From assembly GCF_000613285.1 (NCBI RefSeq), contig NZ_BAIN01000009.1, forward strand, positions 1-64,000: DNA of 64,000 nucleotides, given 5' to 3'. Positions 35,782 through 45,800 of this stretch are shown here, piece by piece. The position numbers and the translations under genes were made by a program. Every line of letters starts with the position of its first letter. Positions within the stretch are counted from its first letter, which is position 1. The stretch is from Acetobacter papayae JCM 25143. Lineage in GTDB: Bacteria > Pseudomonadota > Alphaproteobacteria > Acetobacterales > Acetobacteraceae. Below the pieces are notes generated by a model, which was not told the origin of the DNA, ran no database searches, and was given only the letters and a program-made list of their open reading frames with translations.

Positions 35782-35853
35782 GGAACCCTCCTGCTGGTCT
35801 GATCCTCCCTGACCGGGGTTGGCCGGGTCAGGGTGGTGCTCTGCCGCACCGGG

Positions 35854-36450
35854 TTACAGAACCCCTTTGGTGGAAGGGATGGCCCCCAGCGCGCGGGGGT
35901 CGGGCTCGCAGGCCATGCGCAGGGCGCGGGCGAGCGCCTTGAACGCGGCTTCGGCAATATGGTGGCAGTTGCGCCCTGCTTTCTGGTTCAGGTGCAGGGT
36001 GAGCATGGCGGACATGGCGAAGGCGCGGAAAAATTCCTCCACCAGTTCGGTATCCAGCGTGCCGAGGCGGTCCCGGTCGAAATGGGCGTCAAACGTCAGG
36101 AAGGGGCGGCCCGAAAGGTCCACCACGGCTTCGCACAGCGCTTCGTCCAGCGGCACCAGAGCATGGCCAAAGCGCCGCACGCCGCGTTTTTCGCCCAGAG
36201 CCTGCCGCATGGCCTGCCCCAGAGCTATGCCGGTATCCTCCACCGTGTGGTGGCCATCGATATGCAGGTCGCCCTGCACGCGCACAGTCAGGTCAAACAG
36301 CCCGTGTTTGGCCAGTGCTGTCAGCATGTGGTCAAAAAAGCCGATACCGGTTTCAACCTGTGCGGTTCCCGAACCGTCGAGGTTCAGGGTGATGGCAATA
36401 TCGGTTTCGCTTGTGACGCGATGGAGCGTGGCTTGGCGTGATATGGTCAT
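35854..36450 (-). CDS. hisB: Imidazoleglycerol-phosphate dehydratase
   Basis: This 198-residue monofunctional HisB has the Mn-binding histidine motifs FFDHMLTALAKHG, DLHIDGHHTVEDTGIALG and NCHHIAEAAFKALARAL, and R-rich substrate motifs. The start MTISRQATLHRV at 36450 is chosen by homology to family N-termini (VTSETDIAITLNLDG follows). It is the first gene of the hisB-hisH-GNAT-hisA-hisF-hisE-HIT operon. Confidence 0.95.
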   Translation of the reverse strand: MTISRQATLHRVTSETDIAITLNLDGSGTAQVETGIGFFDHMLTALAKHGLFDLTVRVQGDLHIDGHHTVEDTGIALGQAMRQALGEKRGVRRFGHALVPLDEALCEAVVDLSGRPFLTFDAHFDRDRLGTLDTELVEEFFRAFAMSAMLTLHLNQKAGRNCHHIAEAAFKALARALRMACEPDPRALGAIPSTKGVL

Positions 36451-36546
36451 GATGTGCCGCTTATAGCCCAAGAGACCCGGTAGCGCTATCGGCCTTGCGG
36501 GTTTGGGTCTGTTCGTGATGCGTTGTGCCTGTGGTAGGGTATGGGG

Positions 36547-38595
36547 TCAGGCTTTGGGCACGCCCTGCTCAAGGTTTTCCAGCCAGAGCCGTGCATTGCC
36601 ATCCGAGGGGGCGCGCCAGTCACCCCGGGGGGAGAGGCCACCACCCGCCATCACTTTTGGGCCATTGGGCATGGCCGAGCGCTTGAACTGGCTGGTAGCC
36701 AGAAAACGGCGCAGGAAAACACCCAGCCAGTGGCGGATAACGGGCAACTCATAAGCCGTGCGGGCCTGAGGGTCAAAGCCGGGGGGCCATTCCCCCTTCT
36801 GTGCATCGGCCCATGCGTGTTCTGCCAGAAAGGCAATGCGCGTGGGGGTAAAGCCATGGCGCAGGATGTGATAAAGCGTGAAGTCATGCAGCGCATACGG
36901 GCCGATGATTTCTTCGGTCTTCTGGCTTTCCCCTTCAGTAGTGGGTACCAGCTCGGGCGATATTTCGGTGTTCAGCACCGTTTCAAGCACGGTGCTGACG
37001 CTAGGCGCGAACTGACCCGAGGCAATGCACCAGCGGATCAGATGCTGGATGAGCGTTTTGGGCAGACCGGCATTGACGCCGTAATGCGCCATTTGGTCGC
37101 CCACGCCGTAGGTGCACCAGCCGAGCGCCAGTTCCGATAGGTCTCCCGTGCCGATTACAAGCCCCCCGTGCTGGTTGGCGAGACGGAACAGGAAGTCCGT
37201 CCGCAATCCGGCCTGCACGTTTTCAAAGGTGATGTCATGCACAGGCTCGCCCTGCGCGAAGGGGTGGCCGATTTCACCCAGCATGAGCCGGGCCGCGGGG
37301 CGGATATCTAGTGTCTGGGCGTGGATACCCAACTCGCGCATTAGGGCCAGTGCGCTGTCCAGTGTTTTATCGGTGGTGCCGAAACCGGGCATGGTGTAGC
37401 CGCGCACGGCCTCGCGCGGCCAGGCAAGGGCATCGGCTGCACGCACGGCCACCAGCAGCGCATGTGTCGAATCCAGCCCGCCCGATATGCCAATAACCAT
37501 GCTGCGTGCGCCGCTGGTTTTGAGCCGTTGCACAAGGGCTGAAACCTGAATGGCAAAAGCCTCGGAGCAGTCCTGCTCCAGCCTTGCGGGGTCTGAGGGC
37601 ACAAAGGGAAAGCGCGCCACGGGCCGCCGCAGGCCCAGAGTGTCCATGGGGGGGGCCAGCGTAAACCCGATGCGCCGCCACGGCCTGCCGCTGTCCTGCG
37701 CCCGCGCGCACGCACTGAACGAGCCCATGCGCTGGCGTTCCTGCCGCAGCAGTGTCAGGTCCGTATCTGCCAGCACCATGCGTGCGCCGGAGGGAAAGCG
37801 CTCGCTCTGGGCCAGCAGCGCGCCGTTTTCAAAAATGGCGGTCTGGCCGTCCCATGCCAGATCGGTGGTGGATTCGCCCTCACCGGCGGCAGCGTAAAGA
37901 TAGGCGGCAATACAGCGGGCCGATTGCGAGCGGCACAGCATGGCGCGTGTTTCGGCCTTGCCCACGGTAATGTCGCTGGCGGAGAGATTGGCAATGAGCG
38001 TGGCCCCCGCCAGAGCCTGCGCGGTGGAGGGCGGGGCGGGCACCCACAGGTCTTCGCATAGTTCCACGCCAAGGCAGAAACCCGGCAGGTCCGAGGCTTC
38101 GAACAGCAGATCAACCCCAAAGGGAATGGCGCCACCGGGAAGGGGCAGGGTTTCTTGAGAGAGGCCCGCCCCCGAAGTGAAGTGCCGGCTTTCGTAAAAC
38201 TCGCGGTAATCAGGCAGGAAACTCTTGGGTACCGCCCCCAGAATCCGCCCGCGATGGATAACAACGCCGCAGTTGTAAAGCGTATGGCGCAGCCGCAGGG
38301 GGGCGCCCACCACAATAACGGGCAGCAGGTTGCGCGTGCGGGCCGCCAGATCGGCCAGCGTGGTTTCCACGGTGTTCAGCAGGGCTTCCTGCTGGATCAG
38401 GTCTTCTATCGAATAGCCGGTCAGCCCCAGTTCGGGAAAAACGCACAGGCTGGCTCCTTCCCGCGCACAGGCTTGCGCCACGGCGAGAATCTGCTCGGCA
38501 TTGGTGGCGGGGTCCGCCAGACTGACAGGCACGGTACAGGCCGCAATCCGGGCAAATCCCTGATGATAGAGCGAACGGAATACGGATGAAGCCAC
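36547..38595 (-). CDS. nadE: Glutamine-dependent NAD+ synthetase
   Basis: This 682-residue two-domain enzyme amidates nicotinic acid adenine dinucleotide. The N-terminal nitrilase-type glutaminase domain shows the catalytic Glu (LCVFPELGLTGYS), Lys (GAVPKSFLPDYREFYE) and Cys (CLGVELCEDLWVP). The C-terminal synthetase domain has the P-loop IGISGGLDSTHALL and GTGDLSELALGWCTYGVGD. The length fits the actinobacterial/alphaproteobacterial-type fused enzyme. It is a single leftward gene between hisB and tRNA-Gly. Confidence 0.95.
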   Translation of the reverse strand: MASSVFRSLYHQGFARIAACTVPVSLADPATNAEQILAVAQACAREGASLCVFPELGLTGYSIEDLIQQEALLNTVETTLADLAARTRNLLPVIVVGAPLRLRHTLYNCGVVIHRGRILGAVPKSFLPDYREFYESRHFTSGAGLSQETLPLPGGAIPFGVDLLFEASDLPGFCLGVELCEDLWVPAPPSTAQALAGATLIANLSASDITVGKAETRAMLCRSQSARCIAAYLYAAAGEGESTTDLAWDGQTAIFENGALLAQSERFPSGARMVLADTDLTLLRQERQRMGSFSACARAQDSGRPWRRIGFTLAPPMDTLGLRRPVARFPFVPSDPARLEQDCSEAFAIQVSALVQRLKTSGARSMVIGISGGLDSTHALLVAVRAADALAWPREAVRGYTMPGFGTTDKTLDSALALMRELGIHAQTLDIRPAARLMLGEIGHPFAQGEPVHDITFENVQAGLRTDFLFRLANQHGGLVIGTGDLSELALGWCTYGVGDQMAHYGVNAGLPKTLIQHLIRWCIASGQFAPSVSTVLETVLNTEISPELVPTTEGESQKTEEIIGPYALHDFTLYHILRHGFTPTRIAFLAEHAWADAQKGEWPPGFDPQARTAYELPVIRHWLGVFLRRFLATSQFKRSAMPNGPKVMAGGGLSPRGDWRAPSDGNARLWLENLEQGVPKA

Positions 38596-38779
38596 AATCT
38601 TACCCTTCCTGCTGCCGGAATGGCCGCCCCCTGTTTAGCAGGGTAAAAAAAACCACGCCAACCCGCCAGCGCAGAACACACAGAAGCGCGAACAGGGGTG
38701 AAGATGATAAAAAAGAAAGATTTTTCAATTTTCCCTCTTGCGCAGTGTGCTCATCAGCCGTAAAAGGCAGCCATCCAAT

Positions 38780-38854
38780 GCGGGCGTAGCTCAGGGGTAG
38801 AGCACAACCTTGCCAAGGTTGGGGTCGTGGGTTCGAATCCCATCGCCCGCTCCA
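38780..38854 (+). tRNA. tRNA-Gly (anticodon GCC)
   Basis: A 75-nt cloverleaf has acceptor GCGGGCG/CGCCCGC, D-arm TAGCTCAGGGGTAGAGC, anticodon stem CAACC/GGTTG with loop TTGCCAA (anticodon GCC), T-arm GGGTTCGAATCCC and an encoded CCA. Confidence 0.97.
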
Positions 38855-38876
38855 GATTTTCTCGTAAGTCTGGAGC
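38849..38876 (+). terminator. Hairpin after tRNA-Gly
   Basis: GCTCCAGA (38849-38856) pairs with TCTGGAGC (38869-38876) at the tRNA end. A second GC hairpin with a T-run (39018-39044) lies downstream and may be the effective terminator. The remaining stretch to 39053 holds no gene. Confidence 0.45.
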
Positions 38877-39053
38877 GGTTGAGGATAAAGAAAAAACTTT
38901 TCTTTCATCCTTATGCATTGTCGATAATCAATAGAAAAATTCAGTATAAAAGCAGACCCTATCAGGGCTTTTCCTGATTAATCTGTTTGCTATCCGCCAT
39001 GTTGCATGGTGTTGGGGCCTGCCCGTTTGCCGGGCAGGGTTTTACTGTGCGGT

Positions 39054-40099
39054 TTAGAGCATCCGGGCGAGTGCAAGCCCGACCAGTGTGCCCAGTGCGA
39101 GCAGTTTCAGGGTTGTATGGTTTCTGAGCCATTCTGGCAGGGCTGATCCAGCCGGAGCATGCGTGCCAGCCATGGCAGGCGGATGATCGTTTCCACACGT
39201 CGTGGTTCCGCCTCTCGCTGCTCGCGAAAGCGCGTCGCGCGGATTTTCATGATCTGGTCTCCCACATACTGCCCCGCCGCGGAGGGCGTGGTAGCGGGGT
39301 GATCGGCCACCAGTTCCGCCAGCGACGTGTCTGCACTATGGCCGAGGCCCAGCACCCTGTACGCGCGCGAGTGGGCAAGGGCTTCGAGCACATCGGGGTG
39401 GTCGAACACGCGAAAATCCGAAGCAGGCCCACCGCCCCGTACAACGGCCACAATCGCCGTGCTGGCATAGCGAATGGCTGCGGCAATGCGGATAGGGTCA
39501 TTCATGGATACCGGTACCAGAGTGCGCCGGGCTGCCGAAACCCTGTCCTGCAGGGCGTTCAGGAAATCGTCCGCCACGCGGGCTTCTGATGAGGCGGAAT
39601 GAATCAGGGTGAGTGTCGGCTCTGGCTGTTCAGGAAAAGCATGACGTTTGCGGGGCAGGTGGCGCAGCAGGTCCAGCAGGGGACGTTCCTGACGGCGGCG
39701 GTTATGGGACGGCTCTTCATCAAGGGAAATCGCCAGCGCGTTGAGCCTGAGCGAAATCTCTCCACGGAAAAGATTGGCACCAATCCGGCCCACCACCCGC
39801 ACCTGATCGCCGGGTTCGATACCGCTACCATTGAGTGCTGTTTTATCGATATCCATATGGATGACCGACCCATCCGCCAGATCCTCGATAGGCACCTGAT
39901 AATAACGGGGTGCCTTGGGGGCCCGGTCGGAATAATGCCCCAGCACCCCGACAAGTGTAACGGGAAAAGCCCAGTCGCAAATCTGTGCGGTAATCTGGCT
40001 CAGACCATCGGCGAATAATCGTTCGACCTGTGCTGGACGAAGAAGGGGAGCCTGCCCGGTGGCTCCGGAGTTTGCAAAAGCGCGAATCAGCGTAGTCAT
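39054..40099 (-). CDS. Exonuclease VII large subunit-like protein with C-terminal TM (frameshifted near its end)
   Basis: The protein has an N-terminal OB-fold (LLRPAQVERLFADGLSQITA, HMDIDKTALNGSGIEPGDQV) and the XseA catalytic region (AAIRYASTAIVAVVRGGGPA, LGLGHSADTSLAELVADHPA, TTPSAAGQYV). It is only about 348 residues and lacks the long coiled coil of usual XseA (about 400-450 residues). The frame as read stops at 39107; with one base added at about 39140 it continues PEWLRNHTTLKLLALGTLVG to a stop at 39054, adding a C-terminal hydrophobic helix. The start MTTLIRAF lies at 40099. No small subunit gene (xseB) is adjacent. Confidence 0.72.
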
Positions 40100-40381
40100 G
40101 TGCGCATTATGCCCGGTTTCTCTTTGCGATCTAGGGCCTGTTCTCTCTGGAAACTTTTTCCAGAGTGTCAGCATACAGGTCAGACATTTTCACAGATCAA
40201 AACAGGGGTGATCAGGGAGAGGCTGATTGAAGCGGTGTGCCCATAAGGCAAGACCCCGCTGCATAAAGATTCAATATCCGCGATATTCTGGTGCCACGAG
40301 AATGATGTGATCTGATGTAGATTTAGAACGTAAAGGACGAATGCCATAAATCAAAACAAGGAAGCCAATACCCAATACTTT

Positions 40382-40564
40382 ATGAAGGGAATGTATATCT
40401 GTCTTATACAGAAGAGGGGTGGCTGCGTTATGCAAAAAGAAGAAAAAATAGGGAAACAGACAATCGTTAACGGTATTCGTCGTGGAAATTTTCGTCTTTG
40501 TCCAGAAGGTGAGCTGAAGTTCAGTGAAGGCTGTATTACTGTCGTTAATTTGATTGATTTTTAG
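40382..40564 (+). CDS. Possible small protein
   Basis: This ORF of 60 codons could also start at an internal ATG (MQKEEKIGKQTIVNGIRRGN). It lies in the otherwise empty 40100-40647 region, which is AT-rich. There is no recognised family and no strong ribosome site; it is listed only because nothing else occupies the stretch. Confidence 0.25.
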   Translation: MKGMYICLIQKRGGCVMQKEEKIGKQTIVNGIRRGNFRLCPEGELKFSEGCITVVNLIDF

Positions 40565-40647
40565 AGAGTGTCTGATGTTTTGCGAAAAAATGGGGCTTCA
40601 TTATCCATGCTGGGCGGCGGTATGATTTACTGATCGGTCGTTGTAAA

Positions 40648-40985
40648 ATGAAAAAAGTTATTAAAATATCTATTTTTCTTCTTAAAATTGTTCTTTTCCT
40701 TACAGCATCCTATGCCGCCTTGATTGGCGGTGGAATTATTTTAGATTGCATTAATAGGTTCCCCGGGGAAATGCCTCCCGATCTCGAGATAACATTAAAA
40801 ACCATTCTTCGTTTTATAGAACCTGAAGATATGATTGACCCTCCCGAAGTGAAGATTTCGCCGAGCTCATAGTTATATTCCTCGGAGCGGCGTTCTGTGG
40901 TGTCATTATATATGGTCTTCATAAACTGGCTGTTAAATTAATCAGACGACGGTCGCGCCATAAAAGCCCTGACCCGCAGGCATAA
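40648..40985 (+). CDS. Small two-helix membrane protein (frameshifted as read)
   Basis: From ATG 40648 the frame gives a hydrophobic N-terminus (VIKISIFLLKIVLFLTASYA) and a short acidic loop, then stops at 40872. A shift at about 40855 continues into FAELIVIFLGAAFCGVIIYG, a second clear transmembrane helix, and a strongly basic tail (KLIRRRSRHKSPDPQA) ending at 40985. The continuation after the break is so membrane-like that one missing base is likely, giving about 112 residues. Family unknown. It lies in an AT-rich stretch with no close neighbours. Confidence 0.5.
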
Positions 40986-41060
40986 TTGTTTATTACACAA
41001 AGCTGATCCCCGGTCAGGATTGGAGCCTGCCTGCGGCAAGGATGCCTGACAGAGGTTTTG

Positions 41061-41092
41061 CTTGCCACCATTCACAGAGGAATGGTGGCAAG
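41061..41092. repeat. Perfect 13-bp hairpin
   Basis: CTTGCCACCATTC (41061-41073) and GAATGGTGGCAAG (41080-41092) form a perfect stem with a 6-base loop and no U-run. It lies in the 40986-41634 stretch, where I see no convincing gene on either strand. Confidence 0.6.
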
Positions 41093-41634
41093 AGCGTCGA
41101 GCATGGCTACCGCCAAAGGCAGTGCATGAGCCTGCCCGGGGGCAGTCTGCGATCATGCTGACTGTTATGTTATAGCCATCGTGAGAGCGACGCCATTGCG
41201 TCATGATGGTCTTGCTTGCGACGAGCGATCCTGTTTGGAAGTTCTCGCCGTCTTGTGGTGAGCCCTGATATCCGTTCCAGAGGGATATACCATGCCGAGT
41301 CCGGCCCCCTGCTTGTTTCTGAACTCGTTGTAACAGATGCGTTCCATGCACTCAGTTCCGTTTGCCGGATGAAACGCTGCGCCGCCCTTCATCATAGCTC
41401 CGCTGTCTGTTTCACTCTGACCAAAAAATAAAAAACTCAACAAATACAATGTATTGAGTCTTGTTATGGGTCTAATGAATTACGCTATCATGCCCGGTTC
41501 GGTGGGGTGGTGGCGCGTGTGAGGTCTGCGCCATACATTGGCAGATATCGATATAATGTTCGGAATATTTTGATACACCTTAACCAAACGTGCGATTAAT
41601 ATGTTAACGTAACGTTGTGGTAGTGGGGTGTGAG

Positions 41635-42620
41635 ATGAAGTCTGTCAAAGTACTGGCCGTTGCTCTGGGGTTGACCTGTTCTACTGGTGCGTATGCGGAG
41701 GATACGATCCGCATCATGGCGCCTGTCTGGTCCGGATTCGCACCTGTTTTTGTGGCGCAGGATATGGCTGCTTCCACGATGCCAACCTGAATGTGGATCT
41801 GAAATTCGCGGATGAACGCGCCGATGTCATGGCCGCCATGGCCCATGGCAGCATCGAGATGGAAATGCGCACCATCAGCGAGTATCAGGGCCGCCCGCGC
41901 GACAATGATACCCCCGGCGTTATCATCGGGCCGATTGACCGCAGCATGGGCGGCGATGGTGTTGTGGTTGACGGGGCTATCCACGACGTAACGGAACTCA
42001 AGGGCAAGACCATTGCATCAGAAAGCAATGTGCCCGGGCTTATGCTTTTGCAGCTTGAACTGCACAAGCACGGCATGTCGCTTGCGGATATGAAGATCAA
42101 GGAAATCCTGACTTCCGATAGCGTTGCGGTTTTTGCCGATACGAGCCTTGCGGCCGTTGTAACCTATCAGCCGTTCCTGCAGCAGATCATGAGCATTGAT
42201 GAGGCCCGTAAGCCAAAAGTTCTTGTGTCTTCGGCTGACTATCCTGATTATATTGTGGATGTGATGATTGCCCGCAATGATGATCTGGCGGCCAATCCCG
42301 GCAAGTATTCGCGCTTTCTGTCGTGCATCTACAAGGCGGTGGACTACCACAAAACCCATAATGCGGAATTTGCGCGCATGGCTGCGCCGCATTTCAACCT
42401 GTCAGTTGATGATTTCCAGAAAAGCATTAATGGCAGCCTTGAGTATACCGGGCTTGAACAGTCTTCCGCCTATATGGGCACACCGCAGAAACCCGGACCC
42501 ATTAACGGTATTTTTAACACCCTCATGGATCTGAATGTTGAAAACGGCGCGGCCTCGGTAAAGCTGGATGCAACACGCGCCATCAACAGTGCGCCGATCG
42601 CGGCTCTGTCCACGCCATGA
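41635..42620 (+). CDS. ABC transporter substrate-binding protein, SsuA/NMT1 type (frameshifted as read)
   Basis: This periplasmic binding protein would have about 328 residues. The signal peptide (MKSVKVLAVALGLTCSTGAYA) is followed by IRIMAPVWSGFAPVFVAQD. The frame breaks at about 41767 (one G missing) and continues FHDANLNVDLKFADERADVM through ELKGKTIASESNVPGLMLLQ and FLSCIYKAVDYHKTHNAEFA to 42620. This pattern is that of proteins binding sulfonates, nitrate, pyrimidine precursors or similar small organics. It is the first gene of a compact operon whose enzymes are a creatininase, two arginase-family hydrolases and two SDRs. A creatinine-like or guanidino ligand is therefore plausible, but this is inference. 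Confidence 0.82.
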
Positions 42621-43419
42621 GCAGCGCATCCTCTTCCGGGGGGCTGCTGCGTTTTCGCTCGGCGGTGCCGCGTGCAGCGGTTGTGGTTGCGGCCTTTCTG
42701 GGGGCCGCGACATTTCTGGGGGCGTGGTGGCTTATTGTGGCGTTGCATGTTGTAGCGCCCATCTTCCTGCCCTCTCCTGCAACCGTGGCCCGCGCGTTCT
42801 GGACCATGTGTGCCGATGGCGTGGCCATGCCCAATGCGCTGATTTCCATTGGCCGGGTATGGTCCGCTTTCCTACTATCCGTGCTGATTGCGGTGCCGCT
42901 TGGTATTCTGATGAGCGGCTACAGGATTATAGGTGCGTTTCTTGAGCCGCTGATCGATTTCATCCGCTACCTGCCTGTGCCCGCACTGGTGCCGCTGGCC
43001 ATCATCTGGTTTGGCGTGGGGGAGGAAACCAAGATTTTCCTGCTCTGGCTGGGTACGTTCTTCCAGCTTGTGCTGATGGTGGCCGCCGATATGAAGCGTG
43101 TCCCCGGTGAGTATTTTGAAACGGCCTATACGCTGGGGGCCAAACCGCACGAGACACTAGGCACGGTGGCGCTGCCCGCCATGTTGCCACAGCTTATGGA
43201 CAGCATGCGCATAAGCCTCGGCTGGTGCTGGACGTATGTCATCATTGCCGAAATCGTGGCCTCGGATAGCGGTCTGGGTTTTGTTATCTGGACGCGCGCC
43301 GGTTCATGAAAACGGATCAGGTCATGGCGGGTGTGATCATGATCGGTCTGATCGGGTTGCTGACAGATCAGTGCCTGCGCCTGCTGCACCGCTATCTTTT
43401 CAGGTATCAGTCGTCATGA
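42617..43419 (+). CDS. ABC transporter permease, SsuC type (frameshifted as read)
   Basis: This inner-membrane permease of about 267 residues has six or so transmembrane helices. Family features are FLPSPATVARAFWTM, the EAA loop region FETAYTLGAKPHETLGTVAL followed by LPQLMDSMRISLGWCWTYVI and the IVASDSGLGFVIWTA end. One base is missing at about 43294; the true end is RRFMKTDQVMAGVIMIGLIG through LLHRYLFRYQSS to 43419. It overlaps both neighbours by ATGA, as expected for a single importer. Confidence 0.85.
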
Positions 43420-44254
43420 GTAACACGCTCGGTAATACGGACAACAGCATGGGTCTCGCACCCGAAGGGCAGGACGCGTATCTGCGCTTCGAGTCCGTAA
43501 CAAAGACTTTCGGCGCCGTGCCTGTCGTGCAGGAGCCGTTTTCGCTGGATATTCCCGCAGGGCAGTTCGTGGTGTTTCTGGGGCCTTCGGGCTGTGGCAA
43601 AACCACCCTCATGCGCATGATCGGCGGGCTGGATACACCGTCCTCCGGGCGTATCCTGTTGCAGGGGCAGCCTGTGGGTGGGCCGGATATCCGCCGGGGC
43701 ATGGTGTTTCAGTCCTATTCGTCGTTTCCGTGGCTGAGCGTGCGCAAAAATGTCGAGTTTGGCATGCGTTTTCGCCGCGATATGACAAAGGCACAGAAGC
43801 GCGAAAGAGCCGGATATTTTCTTGATCTTGTTGGTCTTGCGGATTTCGCCAACAGTTATCCTTCGCGTATTTCGGGCGGTATGCGCCAGCGTGTGGCCAT
43901 TGCCCGTACGCTCGCGGCGGACCCTGATGTGCTGCTGATGGATGAGCCTTTTGGCGCGCTCGATGCCAATCTGCGTGAAGACCTTCAGTATGAACTACGG
44001 AAAATCCAGAAAAAATCGGGCAAGACAACTATTTTTGTAACCCACGACGTAGAGGAAGCGGTTTTTCTGGCCGACCGTATCATCGTGTTTGGCAGCAGGC
44101 CCGCGCGGGTTATGGCGGATATGGATATCCTGTCATGATAGGTTCCGTGCGTGATGAAACCCTGCGTGATAGTGAACGGTTTTTTCATATCCGCACGGAT
44201 ATTCTTCACCTCCTGCGCGGGCGCATGCGCGAAGGTGGGCTGGAGGGCGCATGA
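43416..44254 (+). CDS. ABC transporter ATP-binding protein, SsuB type (frameshifted as read)
   Basis: This ABC ATPase would have about 279 residues. Walker A GPSGCGKTTLMRMIGGLD, Q-loop MVFQSYSSFPWLSV, signature RISGGMRQRVAIARTL, Walker B VLLMDEPFGALD and H-loop FVTHDVEEAVFLAD are all present. The frame as read stops at 44138; one base added at about 44130 brings in the usual C-terminal tail (SVRDETLRDSERFFHIRTDI through LLRGRMREGGLEGA) and a stop at 44252-44254. It overlaps the next gene by ATGA. It drives the importer encoded by the two upstream genes. Confidence 0.86.
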
Positions 44255-45008
44255 CAGCGTTCGATTTTTCTGGCCGGTCGGTTCTGATTACCGGCGCCAG
44301 CAGGGGGATAGGGCTGGGTATTGCCCGTGCCTTTGCCGCCGCAGGGGCTTCGCTCAGCCTTGTCGCGCAGGATGAAACCATGCCCAAAGTGGCCGCAACG
44401 CTCGGCGCGCGCGGCTATGTGGCCGATATCGGGAATGCGGCTGCCATGGCCGACATTCTGCACGATCACGGCCCGGTGGATGTGCTGGTCAACAATGCAG
44501 GGCTTGAGCGCCTGACGCCTGTAACGGCGCAGGATGAGCAAACTGTGGGCCTGTTTGAGCAGGTTATCCACACCAACATTGTGGGCACCTATCATGTTAC
44601 GCGGCTGGCCTTGCCGCATATGGGTGAGGGCGGGTGCATTCTTAACACCGCATCCATCTGGGGCCGTGTGGCAGAGCCGCTGTTTGGCGCGTATGTGGCG
44701 TCCAAACACGCGATTATCGGCCTGACCAAAACATGGGCGAAAGAACTCGGGCCACGCGGAATCCGCGTGAACGCGGTAGCGCCCGGCTGGGTCAAAACCG
44801 AGGCCTCGCTACGCTCGCTCGCCGCTATGGCCGAGCGCTCAGGCCGTGATGAGGCTGATCTGATGCAGGGAATACTGGATGGGCAGGCTCTGTCCGGTTT
44901 CATGAACCCTGACGATATCAGCAGCACGTATCTGTTTCTGGCATCTGCCATGCCGCCAGCATTACCGGGCAGACATTCGGCGTCGATCGCGGCGAACATC
45001 CGTTTTAG
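44251..45008 (+). CDS. SDR family oxidoreductase 1 (frameshifted near its end)
   Basis: This short-chain dehydrogenase would have about 252 residues. Cofactor motif SVLITGASRGIGLGIARAFA, NNAG in VDVLVNNAGLERL, catalytic Ser in NTASIWGRVAEP and YVASKHAIIG (Tyr and Lys) are intact. One base is missing at about 44953; the corrected end reads ASITGQTFGVDRGEHPF, the standard SDR C-terminus, stopping at 45008. The coenzyme preference and substrate are unknown. It overlaps the ATPase gene and precedes a second SDR by 11 bp, suggesting sequential or alternative oxidations in one pathway. Confidence 0.87.
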
Positions 45009-45019
45009 GGGCGTGGATC

Positions 45020-45733
45020 ATGAGTGAACGCAGGACAGGCCAGCATGTGCTGGTAACAGGGGCCGCATCAGGTATCGGGCAGGCCATTGCCCTTGCGTGG
45101 CAGGCTGCGGGCGGGCGTGTTGTCGGGCTGGATATCAAGGCTGATACCCGCTCTGGGCTAGAGATCGTAACGGTTGATCTGGCGGACCCACAGGCTACGG
45201 CGGGTGCTGTAAAACAGGCTGCCGCCCTGCTGGATGGGCGTATCGATGTGGTGGTGAACTGTGCTGGTGTCATGCTGGAGCAGGAGTTGGCACAGGTTAC
45301 GCAGCAGGCGCTCGACCTGACGCTGGCGGTCAATCTGCGCGCGCCGGTTCTGGTGGCGCAGGCGGCCCTGCCTTTCATGGGGGAAGGCGGGTGCATTCTC
45401 AATATCGCCTCCGAACTGGCGTATCTGGGCCGGGCCGGGGCGTCGCTCTACTGTGCCACCAAGGGGGCCATGCTCTCGCTCACGCGCTCATGGGCGCGTG
45501 AACTTGGCCCACGGATCAGGGTGAACGCCATTGCACCCGGCCCGGTGGATACGCCCCTGCTCAACTTTGCCGCACAGGATGAAAAAACCCGTGCGCAGGA
45601 CATGTCCAACCCGATGGGCCGCATTGGCCAGCCTGACGAAATAGCGCGTGCGGCACTGTTCCTTGCATCGCCCGATGCGGGGTTCATTACCGGGCAGTGC
45701 CTGAGTGTGGATGGCGGGGCGGCCATGCACTGA
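45020..45733 (+). CDS. SDR family oxidoreductase 2
   Basis: This 237-residue intact short-chain dehydrogenase has HVLVTGAASGIGQAIALAWQ, a VGLDIKAD segment after the second strand (Asp favouring NAD), IDVVVNCAGVML, the Ser in NIASELAYLG and YCATKGAMLSL as the Tyr-Lys pair. The end FITGQCLSVDGGAAMH is typical. It belongs to the same operon as SDR 1, with which it shares general family similarity. Substrate unknown. Confidence 0.9.
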   Translation: MSERRTGQHVLVTGAASGIGQAIALAWQAAGGRVVGLDIKADTRSGLEIVTVDLADPQATAGAVKQAAALLDGRIDVVVNCAGVMLEQELAQVTQQALDLTLAVNLRAPVLVAQAALPFMGEGGCILNIASELAYLGRAGASLYCATKGAMLSLTRSWARELGPRIRVNAIAPGPVDTPLLNFAAQDEKTRAQDMSNPMGRIGQPDEIARAALFLASPDAGFITGQCLSVDGGAAMH

Positions 45734-45800
45734 ACAGTGCCTGTGCCGGGTGTTTTTTAAGAACAAGATCGTTTTTCAAAACTAGAGGAATACGTTCATC

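Noticed and set aside
40938-41449. Overlapping minus-strand ORFs that might be a transposase remnant
   Set aside because: I could not identify any transposase motif or terminal inverted repeats, so the stretch is left as unassigned.
41540-41634. Promoter with TATAAT at 41552 for the ABC importer operon
   Set aside because: The -10 is good but no acceptable -35 lies at the right spacing, so it was not listed.
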